Assembly (NCBI GenBank): GCA_030490835.1
Contig: CM059975.1
Coordinates: 53,249,174-53,313,173, forward strand
Reading direction: 5' to 3'
DNA from: Annona cherimola
Taxonomy: Eukaryota > Streptophyta > Magnoliopsida > Magnoliales > Annonaceae
Length of the DNA stretch: 64,000 bases
In this document: positions 23,550-36,500 of the stretch, one piece after another
Layout of the letters: each line of letters opens with the position of its first letter
Position numbering within the stretch: the first letter of the stretch is position 1
Position numbers and translations under genes: made by a program
The notes under the pieces: generated by a model
Told to the model about the DNA's origin: nothing
Database searches by the model: none
Seen by the model: the letters and a program-made list of their open reading frames with translations, nothing else

Positions 23550-26500
23550 TTAATGACAGTAATCAACATCGTAGAACTGTACTCAAGGGTTGGGCCTCAA
23601 TACATACAAATAATTTGTTAGTATTTTAAATTAAAAATGAAATTATTTGAATTGTATGTCAGAATTTTGATAATTAAATTTTTATTTAAAACTATTTTGT
23701 AAAATTAATGGATTGAAAAGTTAATCTAAGATAATTTTAATGACACTAATCAAGATCGTAAACTTGTACCCATGAGTTGGGCCTCAATAAGTCGATTTGA
23801 TGGTTCGTATTTTAACTTTAAAATAAAAAATTATTTCAACGGTAGTTGAAAATTTTAATAATTGAATTTTATTTAATAATTATTTTGTCAAATTAATGGA
23901 TAAAATTAGTTAATCTAAGATAATTTTTTAATGACAGTAATCAAGATCGTAGACCTTTACTCATGGGTTTGGCCTCAATACATACAAATAATTGGTTAGT
24001 ATTTAAAATTAAAGATAAAAAATTATATTAACTGTTGGTCAAAATTTTGAAAATTGAATTTTTATTTAATAACTATTTTGTAAAATTAACGGATTAAAAA
24101 GTTAATCTAAGATAATTTTAATGACACTAATCAAGATCGTAAACTTGTACCCAAGAGTTGGGCCTCAATACGTCGATTTGATGGTTCGTATTTTAACTTT
24201 AAAATAAAAACTTATTTAACCGGTAGTTGAAAATATTAATAATTGAATTTTATTTAATAATTATTTTGTTAAATTAATAGATTAAATCAGTTAATCTAAG
24301 ATAATTTTTTAATGACAGTAATCAACATCGTAGAACTGTACTCAAGGGTTGCGCCTCAATACATACAAATAATTTGTTAGTATTTTAAATTAAAAATGAA
24401 ATTATTTGAACTGTAGTTCAGAATTTTGATAATTCAATTTTTATTTAATAACTATTTTGTAAAATTAATGGATTGAAAAGTTAATCTAAGATAATTTTAA
24501 TGACACTAATCAAGATCGTAAACTTGTACCCATGAGTTGGGCCTCAATACGTCGATTTGATGGTTCGTATTTTAACTTTAAAATAAAAAATTATTTCAAC
24601 GGTAGTTCAAAATTTTAATAATTGAATTTTATTTAATAATTATTTTGTTAAATTATTAAATTAAATTAGTTAGTCTAATATAATTTTTTAATGACAGTAA
24701 TCAAGATCGTAGACCTTTACTCATGGGTTGGGCCTCAATACATACTAATAATTGGTTAGTATTTTAAATTAAAAATAAAAAATTATTTTAACTGTAGTTC
24801 AAAATTTTGATAATTGAATTTTTATTTAATAACTATTTTGTAAAATTAATGGATTAGAAAGTTAATCTAAGATAATTTTGATGACAATAATCAAGATCGT
24901 AAACTTGTACCCTTGAGTTGGGCCTCAATACGTCGATTTGATTGTTCGTATTTTAACTTTAAAATAAAAAATTATTTCAACGGTAGTTGAAAATTTTAAT
25001 AATTAAATTTTATTTAATAATTATTGTGTCAAATTAATAGATAAAATTAGTTAATCTAAGATAATTTTTTAATTACAGTAATCAAGATCGTAGACCTTTA
25101 CTCATGGGTTTGGCCTCAATACATACAAATAATTGGTTAGTATTTAAAATTAAAGATAAAAAATTATATTAACTGTTGGTCAAAAGTTTGAAAATTGAAT
25201 TTTTATTTAATAACTATTTTGTAAAATTAATGGATTAAAAAGTTAATCTAAGATAATTTTAATGACACTAATCAAGATCGTAAACTTGTACCCAAGAGTT
25301 GGGCCTCAATACGTCGATTTGATGGTTCGTATTTTAACTTTAAAATAAAAAATTATTTCAACGGTAGTTCAAAATTTTAATAATTGAATTTTAATTCATA
25401 ATTATTTTGTTAAATTATTAAATTAAATCAGTTAATCTAAGATAATTTTTTAATGACAGTAATCAAGATCGTAGACCTTTACTCATGGGTTGGGCCTCAA
25501 TACATACAAATAATTGGTTAGTATTATAAATTAAAAATAAAAAATTATTTTAACTGTAGTTCCAAATTTTCATAATTGAATTTTTATTTAATAACTATTT
25601 TGTAAAATTAATGGATTAGAAAGTTAATCTAAGATAATTTTAATGACAATAATAAAGATCGTAAACTTGTACCCAAGAGTTGGGCCTCAATACGTCGATT
25701 TGATGGTTCGTATTTTAACTTTAAAATAAAAAATTATTTCAATGGTAGTTCAAAATATTAATAATTGAATTTTATTTATTAATTATTTTGTTAAATTAAT
25801 AGATTAAATCAGTTAATCTAAGATAATTTTTTAATGACAGTAATCAACATCGTAGAACTGTACTCAAGGGTTGGGCCTCAATACATACAAATAATTTGTT
25901 AGTATTTTAAATTAAAAATAAAATTATTTGAACTGTAGTTTAGAATTTTGATAATTAAATTTTTATTTAATAACTATTTTGTAAAATTAATGGATTGAAA
26001 AGTTAATCTAAGATAATTTTAATGACACTAATCAAGATCGTAAACTTGTACCCATGAATTGGTCCTCAATACGTCGATTTGATGGTTCGAATTTTAACTT
26101 TGAAATAAAAAATTATTTCAACGGTAGTTCAAAATTTTAATAATTAAATTTTATTTAATAATTATTTTGTAAAATTAATAGATAAAATTAGTTTATCTAA
26201 GATAATTTTTTAATGACAGTAATCAAGATCGTAGACCTTTACTCATGGGTTTGGCCTCAATACATACAAATAATTGGTTAGTATTTAAAATTAAAGATAA
26301 AAAATTATATTAACTGTTGGTCAAAAGTTTGAAAATTGAATTTTTATATAATAACTATTTTGTAAAATTAATGGATTAAAAAGTTAATCTAAGATAATTT
26401 TAATGACACTAATCAAGATCGTAAACTTGTACCCAAGAGTTGGGCCTCAATACGTCGATTTGATGGTTCGTATTTTAACCTTAAAATAAAAACTTATTTC

Positions 26501-28390
26501 ACCGGTAGTTCAAAATATTAATAATTGAATTTTATTTAATAATTATTTTGTTAAATTAATAGATTAAATCAGTTAATCTAAGATAATTTTTTAATGACAG
26601 TAATCAACATCGTAGAACTGTACTCAAGGGTTGCGCCTCAATACATACAAATAATTTGTTAGTATTTTAAATTAAAAATGAAATTATTTGAACTGTAGTT
26701 CAGAATTTTGATAATTCAATTTTTATTTAATAACTATTTTGTAAAATTAATGGATTGAAAAGTTAATCTAAGATAATTTTAATGACACTAATCAAGATCG
26801 TAAACTTGTACCCATGAGTTGGGCCTCAATACGTCGATTTGATGGTTCGTATTTTAACTTTAAAATAAAAAATTATTTCAACGGTAGTTCAAAATTTTAA
26901 TAATTGAATTTTATTTAATAATTATTTTGTTAAATTATTAAATTAAATTAGTTAGTCTAATATAATTTTTTAATGACAGTAATCAAGATCGTAGACCTTT
27001 ACTCAAGGGTTGGGCCTCAATACATACAAATAATTGGTTAGTATTTTTAATTAAAAATAAAAAATTATTTTAACTGTAGTTCAAAATTTTGATAATTGAA
27101 TTTTTATTTAATAACTATTTTGTAAAATTAATGGATTAGAAAGTTAATCTAAGATAATTTTGATGACAATAATCAAGATCGTAAACTTGTACCCTTGAGT
27201 TGGGCCTCAATACGTCGATTTGATGGTTCGTATTTTAACTTTAAAATAAAAAATTATTTCAACGGTAGTTGAAAATTTTAATAATTAAATTTTATTTAAT
27301 AATTATTTTGTTAAATTAATAGATAAAATTAGTTAATCTAAGATAATTTTTTAATGACAGTAATCAAGATCGTAGACCTTTACTCATGGGTTTGGCCTCA
27401 ATACATACAAACAATTGGTTAGTATTTAAAATTAAAGATAAAAATTATATTAACTGTTGGTCAAAAGTTTGAAAATTGAATTTTTATTTAATAACTATTT
27501 TTTAAAATTAATGGATTAAAAAGTTAATCTAAGATAATTTTAATGACACTAATCAAGATCGTAAACTTGTACCCAAGAGTTGGGCCTCAATACGTCGATT
27601 TGATGGTTCGTATTTTAACTTTAAAATAAAAACTTATTTAACCGGTAGTTCACAATATTAATAATTGAATTTTATTTAATAATTATTTTGTTAAATTAAT
27701 AGATTAAATCAGTTAATCTAAGATTATTTTTTAATGACAGTAATCAACATCGTAGAACTGTACTCAAGGGTTGCGCCTCAATACATACAAATAATTTGTT
27801 AGTATTTTAAATTAAAAATGAAATTATTTGAACTGTAGTTCAGAATTTTGATAATTAAATTTTTATTTAATAACTATTTTGTAAAATTAATGGATTGAAA
27901 AGTTAATCTAAGATAATTTTAATGACACTAATCAAGATCGTAAACTTGTACCCATGAGTTGGGCCTCAATACGTCGATTTGATGGTTCGTATTTTAACTT
28001 TAAAATAAAATATTATTTCAACGGTAGTTCAAAATTTTAATAATTGAATTTTATTTAATAATTATTTTGTTAAATTATTAAATTAAATTAGTTAGTCTAA
28101 TATAATTTTTTAATGACAGTAATCAAGATCGTAGACCTTTACTCAAGGGTTGGGCCTCAATACATACAAATAATTGGTTAGTATTTTAAATTAAAAATAA
28201 AAAATTATTTTAACTGTAGTTCAAAATTTTGATAATTGAATTTTTATTTAATAACTATTTTGTAAAATTAATGGATTAGAAAGTTAATCTAAGATAATTT
28301 TGATGACAATAATCAAGATCGTAAACTTGTACCCTTGAGTTGGGCCTCAATACGTCGATTTGATGGTTCGTATTTTAACTTTAAAATAAA
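23550..28390 (+). repeat. Segmental duplication, copy 2, with one-dimer and two-dimer insertions
   Basis: The same three blocks stand here with extra material between them. The offset grows by 381 bp at about 24.62-25.0 kb (one dimer with 'gttagtctaatata' and 'cccttgag') and by 760 bp at about 26.33-27.1 kb (two dimers including A' with 'gggttgcgcc'). The simplest reading is a tandem duplication of period 3800 bp followed by two later dimer gains through unequal exchange. Confidence 0.72.
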
Positions 28391-31300
28391 AAATTATTTC
28401 AACGGTAGTTGAAAATTTTAATAATTAAATTTTATTTAATAATTATTTTGTTAAATTAATAGATAAAATTAGTTAATCTAAGATAATTTTTTAATGACAG
28501 TAATCAAGATCGTAGACCTTTACTCATGGGTTTGGCCTCAATACATACAAACAATTGGTTAGTATTTAAAATTAAAGATAAAAATTATATTAACTGTTGG
28601 TCAAAAGTTTGAAAATTGAATTTTTATTTAATAACTATTTTTTAAAATTAATGGATTAAAAAGTTAATCTAAGATAATTTTAATGACACTAATCAAGATC
28701 GTAAACTTGTACCCAAGAGTTGGGCCTCAATACGTCGATTTGATGGTTCGTATTTTAACTTTAAAATAAAAAATTATTTCAACGGTAGTTGAAAATTTTA
28801 AAAATTAAATTTTATTTAATAATTATTTTGTTAAATTAATAGATAAAATTAGTTAATCTAAGATAATTTTTTAATGACAGTAATCAAGATCGTAGACCTT
28901 TACTCATGGGTTGGGCCTCAATACATACAAATAATTTGTTAGTATTTAAAATTAAAGATTAAAAAATATTTTAACTGTTGTTCAAAATTTTGAAAATTGA
29001 ATTTTTATTTAATAACTATTTTGTAAAATTAATGGATTAAAAAGTTAATCTAAGATAATTTTAATGACACTAATTAAGATCGTAAACTTGTACCCAAGAG
29101 TTGGGCCTCAATACGTCGATTTGATGGTTCGTATTTTAACTTTAAAATAAAAAATTATTTAACCGGTAGTTCAAAATATTAATAATTTAATTTTATTTAA
29201 TAATTATTTTGTTAAATTAATATATTAAATCAATTAATCTAAGATAATTATTTAGTGACAGTAATCAACATCGTAGAACTGTACTCAAGGGTTGCGCCTC
29301 AATACATACAAATAATTTGTTAGTATTTTACATTAAAAATGAAATTATTTGAACTGTAGTTCAGAATTTTGATAATTCAATTTTTATTTAATAACTATTT
29401 TGTAAAATTAATGGATTGAAAAGTTAATCTAAGATAATTTTAATGACACTAATCAAGATCGTAAACTTGTACCCATGAGTTGGGCCTCAATACGTCGATT
29501 TGATGGTTCGTATTTTAACTTTAAAATAAAAAATTATTTCAACGGTAGTTCAAAATTTTAATAATTGAATTTTATTTAATAATTATTTTGTTAAATTATT
29601 AAATTAAATTAGTTAGTCTAATATAATTTTTTAATGACAGTATTCAAGATCGTAGACCTTTACTCAAGGGTTGGGCCTCAATACATACAAATAATTGGTT
29701 AGTATTTTAAATTAAAAATAAAAAATTATTTTAACTGTAGTTCAAAATTTTGATAATTGAATTTTTATTTAATAACTATTTTGTAAAATTAATGGATTAG
29801 AAAGTTAATCTAAGATAATTTTGATGACAATAATCAAGATCGTAAACTTGTACCCTTGAGTTGGGCCTCAATACGTCGATTTGATGGTTCGTATTTTAAC
29901 TTTAAAATAAAAAATTATTTCAACGGTAGTTGAAAATTTTAATAATTAAATTTTATTTAATAATTATTTTGTTAAATTAATAGATAAAATTAGTTAATCT
30001 AAGATAATTTTTTAATGACAGTAATCAAGATCGTAGACCTTTACTCATGGGTTTGGCCTCAATACATACAAACAATTGGTTAGTATTTAAAATTAAAGAT
30101 AAAAATTATATTAACTGTTGGTCAAAAGTTTGAAAATTGAATTTTTATTTAATAACTATTTTTTAAAATTAATGGATTAAAAAGTTAATCTAAGATAATT
30201 TTAATGACACTAATCAAGATCGTAAACTTGTACCCAAGAGTTGGGCCTCAATACGTCGATTTGATGGTTCGTATTTTAACTTTAAAATAAAAACTTATTT
30301 AACCGGTAGTTCAAAATATTAATAATTGAATTTTATTTAATAATTATTTTGTTAAATTAATAGATTAAATCAGTTAATCTAAGATTATTTTTTAATGACA
30401 GTAATCAACATCGTAGAACTGTACTCAAGGGTTGCGCCTCAATACATACAAATAATTTGTTAGTATTTTAAATTAAAAATGAAATTATTTGAACTGTAGT
30501 TCAGAATTTTGATAATTCAATTTTTATTTAATAACTATTTTGTAAAATTAATGGATTGAAAAGTTAATCTAAGATAATTTTAATGACACTAATCAAGATC
30601 GTAAACTTGTACCCATGAGTTGGGCCTCAATACGTCGATTTGATGGTTCGTATTTTAACTTTAAAATAAAAAATTATTTCAACGGTAGTTCAAAATTTTA
30701 ATAATTGAATTTTATTTAATAATTATTTTGTTAAATTATTAAATTAAATTAGTTAGTCTAATATAATTTTTTAATGACAGTAATCAAGATCGTAGACCTT
30801 TACTCAAGGGTTGGGCCTCAATACATACAAATAATTGGTTAGTATTTTAAATTAAAAATAAAAAATTATTTTAACTGTAGTTCAAAATTTTGATAATTGA
30901 ATTTTTATTTAATAACTATTTTGTAAAATTAATGGATTAGAAAGTTCATCTAAGATAATTTTGATGACAATAATCAAGATCGTAAACTTGTACCCTTGAG
31001 TTGGGCCTCAATACGTCGATTTGATGGTTCGTATTTTAACTTTAAAATAAAAAATTATTTCAACGGTAGTTGAAAATTTTAATAATTAAATTTTATTTAA
31101 TAATTATTTTGTTAAATTAATAGATAAAATTAGTTAATCTAAGATAATTTTTTAATGACAGTAATCAAGATCGTAGACCTTTACTCATGGGTTTGGCCTC
31201 AATACATACAAACAATTGGTTAGTATTTAAAATTAAAGATAAAAATTATATTAACTGTTGGTCAAAAGTTTGAAAATTGAATTTTTATTTAATAACTATT

Positions 31301-31891
31301 TTTTAAAATTAATGGATTAAAAAGTTAATCTAAGATAATTTTAATGACACTAATCAAGATCGTAAACTTGTACCCAAGAGTTGGGCCTCAATACGTCGAT
31401 TTGATGGTTCGTATTTTAACTTTAAAATAAAAACTTATTTAACCGGTAGTTCAAAATATTAATAATTGAATTTTATTTAATAATTATTTTGTTAAATTAA
31501 TAGATTAAATCAGTTAATCTAAGATTATTTTTTAATGACAGTAATCAACATCGTAGAACTGTACTCAAGGGTTGCGCCTCAATACATACAAATAATTTGT
31601 TAGTATTTTAAATTAAAAATGAAATTATTTGAACTGTAGTTCAGAATTTTGATAATTAAATTTTTATTTAATAACTATTTTGTAAAATTAATGGATTGAA
31701 AAGTTAATCTAAGATAATTTTAATGACACTAATCAAGATCGTAAACTTGTACCCATGAGTTGGGCCTCAATACGTCGATTTGATGGTTCGTATTTTAACT
31801 TTAAAATAAAATATTATTTCAACGGTAGTTCAAAATTTTAATAATTGAATTTTATTTAATAATTATTTTGTTAAATTATTAAATTAAATTA
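26951..31891 (+). repeat. Higher-order repeat of 1140 bp (6 monomers), four copies, one with an extra dimer
   Basis: 'gttagtctaatataatt' starts at 26951, 28091, 29612, 30752 and 31892, spacings 1140, 1521, 1140, 1140. Each unit is A ('gttagtctaat'), B ('gatgacaataatc', 'cccttgag'), A ('gggtttggcc', 'aaacaattgg', one base short), B ('cccaagag'), A' ('gggttgcgcc'), B ('cccatgag'). The lengths 193+188+192+188+191+188 give 1140. The 1521-bp copy has an additional dimer at about 28.8-29.2 kb with 'gattaaaaaatattttaac'. Confidence 0.87.
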
Positions 31892-32612
31892 GTTAGTCTA
31901 ATATAATTTTTTAATGACAGTAATCAAGATCGTAGACCTTTACTCATGGGTTGGGCCTCAATACATACAAATAATTGGTTAGTATTTTAAATTAAAAATA
32001 AAAAATTATTTTAACTGTAGTTCAAAATTTTGATAATTGAATTTTTATTTAATAACTATTTTGTAAAATTAATGGATTAGAAAGTTAATCTAAGATAATT
32101 TTGATGACAATAATCAAGATCGTAAACTTGTACCCTTGAGTTGGGCCTCAATACGTCGATTTGATTGTTCGTATTTTAACTTTAAAATAAAAAATTATTT
32201 CAACGGTAGTTGAAAATTCTAATAATTAAATTTTATTTAATAATTATTTTGTTAAATTAATAGATAAAATTAGTTAATCTAAGATAATTTTTTAATGACA
32301 GTAATCAAGATCGTAGACCTTTACTCATGGGTTGGTCCTCAATACATACAAATAATTTGTTAGTATTTAAAATTAAAGATTAAAAAATATTTTAACTGTA
32401 GTTCAAAATTTTGATAATTGAATTTTTATTTAATAACTATTTTGTAAAATTAATGGATTAGAAAGTTAATCTAAGATAATTTTGATGACAATAATCATGA
32501 TCGTGAACTTGTACCCTTGAGTTGGGCCTCAATACGTCGATTTGATGGTTCGTATTTTAACTTTAAAATAAAAAATTATTTCAACGGTAGTTGAAAATTT
32601 TAATAATTAAAT

Positions 32613-32768
32613 TTTATTTAATAATTATTTTGTTAAATTAATAGATAAAATTAGTTAATCTAAGATAATTTTTTAATGACAGTAATCAAGATCGTAGACT
32701 TGGTTAGTATTTTAAATTAAAAAAAAAAAATTATTTTAACTGTAGTTCAAAATTTTGATAATTGAATT
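32613..32768 (+). repeat. Shortened A monomer, 37-bp deletion (156 bp)
   Basis: Joins 'atcgtagac' to 'ttggttagtatttt', losing 37 bases that include the 'gttgggcctcaatac' half of the core. The breakpoints differ from those of the 39-bp deletion at 12 kb, so this is a separate event removing nearly the same segment. Confidence 0.87.
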
Positions 32769-33337
32769 TTTATTTAATAACTATTTTGTAAAATTAATGG
32801 ATTAGAGAGTTAATCTAAGAAAATTTTGATGACAATAATCAAGATCGTAAACTTGTACCCTTGAGTTGGGCCTCAATACGTCGATTTGATTGTTCGTATT
32901 TTAACTTTAAAATAAAAAATTATTTCAACGGTAGTTGAAAATTCTAATAATTAAATTTTATTTAATAATTATTTTGTTAAATTAATAGATAAAATTAGTT
33001 AATCTAAGATAATTTTTTAATGACAGTAATCAAGATCGTAGACCTTTACTCATGGGTTGGTCCTCAATACATACAAATAATTTGTTAGTATTTAAAATTA
33101 AAGATTAAAAAATATTTTAACTGTAGTTCAAAATTTTGATAATTGAATTTTTATTTAATAACTATTTTGTAAAATTAATGGATTAGAAAGTTAATCTAAG
33201 ATAATTTTGATGACAATAATCATGATCGTGAACTTGTACCCTTGAGTTGGGCCTCAATACGTCGATTTGATGGTTCGTATTTTAACTTTAAAATAAAAAA
33301 TTATTTCAACGGTAGTTGAAAATTTTAACAATTAAAT

Positions 33338-33493
33338 TTTATTTAATAATTATTTTGTTAAATTAATAGATAAAATTAGTTAATCTAAGATAATTTTTTA
33401 ATGACAGTAATCAAGATCGTAGACTTGGTTAGTATTTTAAATTAAAAATAAAAAATTATTTTAACTGTAGTTCAAAATTTTGATAATTGAATT
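33338..33493 (+). repeat. Shortened A monomer, 37-bp deletion, second copy
   Basis: Same junction as 32613-32768, 725 bp later. Confidence 0.87.
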
Positions 33494-33499
33494 TTTATT

Positions 33500-36400
33500 T
33501 AATAACTATTTTGTAAAATTAATGGATTAGAAAGTTAATCTAAGATAATTTTGATGACAATAATCAAGATCGTAAACTTGTACCCTTGAGTTGGGCCTCA
33601 ATACGTCGATTTGATTGTTCGTATTTTAACTTTAAAATAAAAAATTATTTCAACGGTAGTTGAAAATTTTAATAATTAAATTTTATTTAATAATTATTTT
33701 GTTAAATTAATAGATAAAATTAGTTAATCTAAGATAATTTTTTAATGACAGTAATCAAGATCGTAGACCTTTACTCATGGGTTGGGCCTCAATACATACA
33801 AATAATTTGTTAGTATTTAAAATTAAAGATTAAAAAATATTTTAACTGTTGTTCAAAATTTTGAAAATTGAATTTTTATTTAATAACTATTTTTTAAAAT
33901 TAATGGATTAAAAAGTTAATCTAAGATAATTTTAATGACACTAATCAAGATCGTAAACTTGTACCCAAGAGTTGGGCCTCAATACGTCGATTTGATGGTT
34001 CGTATTTTAACTTTAAAATAAAAAATTATTTAACCGGTAGTTCAAAATATTAATAATTGAATTTTATTTAATAATTATTTTGTTAAATTAATTGATTAAA
34101 TCAATTAATCTAAGATAATTATTTAATGACAGTAATCAACATCGTAGAACTGTACTCAAGGGTTGGGCCTCAATACAAACAAATAATTTGTTATTATTTT
34201 AAATTTAAAATAAAATTATTTGAACTGTAGTTCAGAATTTTGATAATGAAATTTTTATTTAATAACTATTTTGTAAAATTAATGGATTGAAAAGTTAATC
34301 TAAGATAATTTTAATGACACTAATCAAGATCGTAAACTTGTACCCATGAGTTGGGCCTCAATACGTCGATTTGATGGTTCGTATTTTAACTTTAAAATAC
34401 AAAATTATTTCAACGGTAGTTCAAAATTTTAATAATTGAATTTTATTTAATAATTATTTTGTTAAATTATTAAATTAAATTAGTTAGTCTAATATAATTT
34501 TTTAATGACAGTAATCAAGATCGTAGACCTTTACTCATGGGTTGGACCTCAATACATACAAATAATTGGTTAGTATTTTAAATTAAAAATAAAAAATTAT
34601 TTTAACTGTAGTTCAAAATTTTAATAATTGAATTTTTATTTAATAACTATTTTGTAAAATTAATGGATTAGAAAGTTAATCTAAGATAATTTTGATGACA
34701 ATAATCAAGATCGTAAACTTGTACCCTTGAGTTGGGCCTCAATACGTCGATTTGATTGTTCGTATTTTAACTTTAAAATAAAAAATTATTTCAACTGTAG
34801 TTGAAAATTTTAATAATTAAATTTTATTTAATAATTATTTTGTTAAATTAATAGATAAAATTAGTTAATCTAAGATAATTTTTTAATGACAGTAATCAAG
34901 ATCGTAGACCTTTACTCATGGGTTGGGCCTCAATACATACAAATAATTTGTTAGTATTTAAAATTAAAGATTAAAAAATATTTTAACTGTTGTTCAAAAT
35001 TTTGAAAATTGAATTTTTATTTAATAACTATTTTGTAAAATTAATGGATTAAAAAGTTAAAATAAGATAATTTTAATGACACTAATCAAGATCGTAAACT
35101 TGTACCCAAGAGTTGGGCCTCAATACGTCGATTTGATGGTTCGTATTTTAACTTTAAAATAAAAACTTATTTAACCGGTAGTTCAAAATATTAATAATTG
35201 AATTTTATTTAATAATTATTTTGTTAAATTAATAGATTAAATCAATTAATCTAAGATAATTTTTTAATGACAGTAATCAACATCGTAGAACTGTACTCAA
35301 GGGTTGGGCCTCAATACAAACAAATAATTTGTTATTATTTTAAATTAAAAATAAAATTATTTGAACTGTAGTTCAGAATTTTGATAATGAAATTTTTATT
35401 TAATAACTATTTTGTAAAATTAATGGATTGAAAAGTTAATCTAAGATAATTTTAATGACACTAATCAAGATCGTAAACTTGTACCCATGAGTTGGGCCTC
35501 AATACGTCGATTTGATGGTTCGTATTTTAACTTTAAAATAAAAAATTATTTCAACTGTAGTTCAAAATTTTAATAATTGAATTTTATTTAATAATTATTT
35601 TGTTAAATTATTAAATTAAATTAGTTAGTCTGATATAATTTTTTAATGACAATAATCAAGACCGTAGACCTTTACTCATGGGTTGGGCCTCAATACATAC
35701 AAATAATTGGTTAGTATTTTAAATTAAAAATAAAAAATTACTTTAACTGTAGTTCAAAATTTTGATAATTGAATTTTTATTTAATAACTATTTTGTAAAA
35801 TTAATGGATTAGAAAGTTAATCTAAGATAATTTTGATGACAATAATCAAGATCGTAAACTTGTACCCATGAGTTGGGCCTCAATACGTCGATTTGATGGT
35901 TCGTATTTTAACTTTAAAATAAAAAATTATTTCAACGGTAGTTCAAAATTTTAATAATTAAATTTTATTTAATAATTATTTTGTTAAATTAATAGATAAA
36001 AATAGTTAATCTAAGATAATTTTTTAATGACAGTAATCAAGATCATAGACCTTTACTCATGGGTTGGGCCTCAATACATACAAATAATTGGTTAGTATTT
36101 CAAATTAAAGATAAAAAATTATTTTAACTGTTGTTCAAAATTTTGAAAATTGAATTTTATTTAATAACTATTTTTTAAATTTAATGGATTAAAAAGTTAA
36201 TCTAAGATAATTTTAATGACACTAATCAAGATCGTAAACTTGTACCCAAGAGTTGGGCCTCAATACGTCGATTTGATGGTTCGTATTTTAACTTTAAAAT
36301 AAAAAAATATTTAACCGGTAGTTCAAAATATTAATAATTAAATTTTATTTAATAATTATTTTGTTAAATTAATAGATTAAATCAGTTAATCTAAGATAAT

Positions 36401-36500
36401 TTTTTAATGACAGTAATCAACATCGTAGAACTGTACTCAAGGGTTGGGCCTCAATACATACAAATAATTTGTTACTATTTTAAATTAAAAATAAAATTAT
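33500..36500 (+). repeat. A/A'-B block with diverged 1140-bp period
   Basis: 'gttagtct' at 34492 and 35632 keeps the 1140-bp spacing of the 27-32 kb HOR. The third dimer here has A' with 'caatacaaacaaataattt' and 'tttgataatgaaattttta' in place of 'gggttgcgcc'. That 'acaaac' A' variant first appears here and becomes common to the right. Confidence 0.72.

Larger units (their letters stand above)
32020..33500 (+). repeat. Tandem 725-bp unit (A, B, deleted A, B)
   Basis: Markers 725 bp apart: 'ggttggtcctc' 32330/33055, 'catgatcgtgaac' near 32499/33224, and the 37-bp deletion junction 32696/33421. 725 is two 381-bp dimers minus 37, so the deletion arose before the duplication. Outer limits are approximate. 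Confidence 0.82.
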
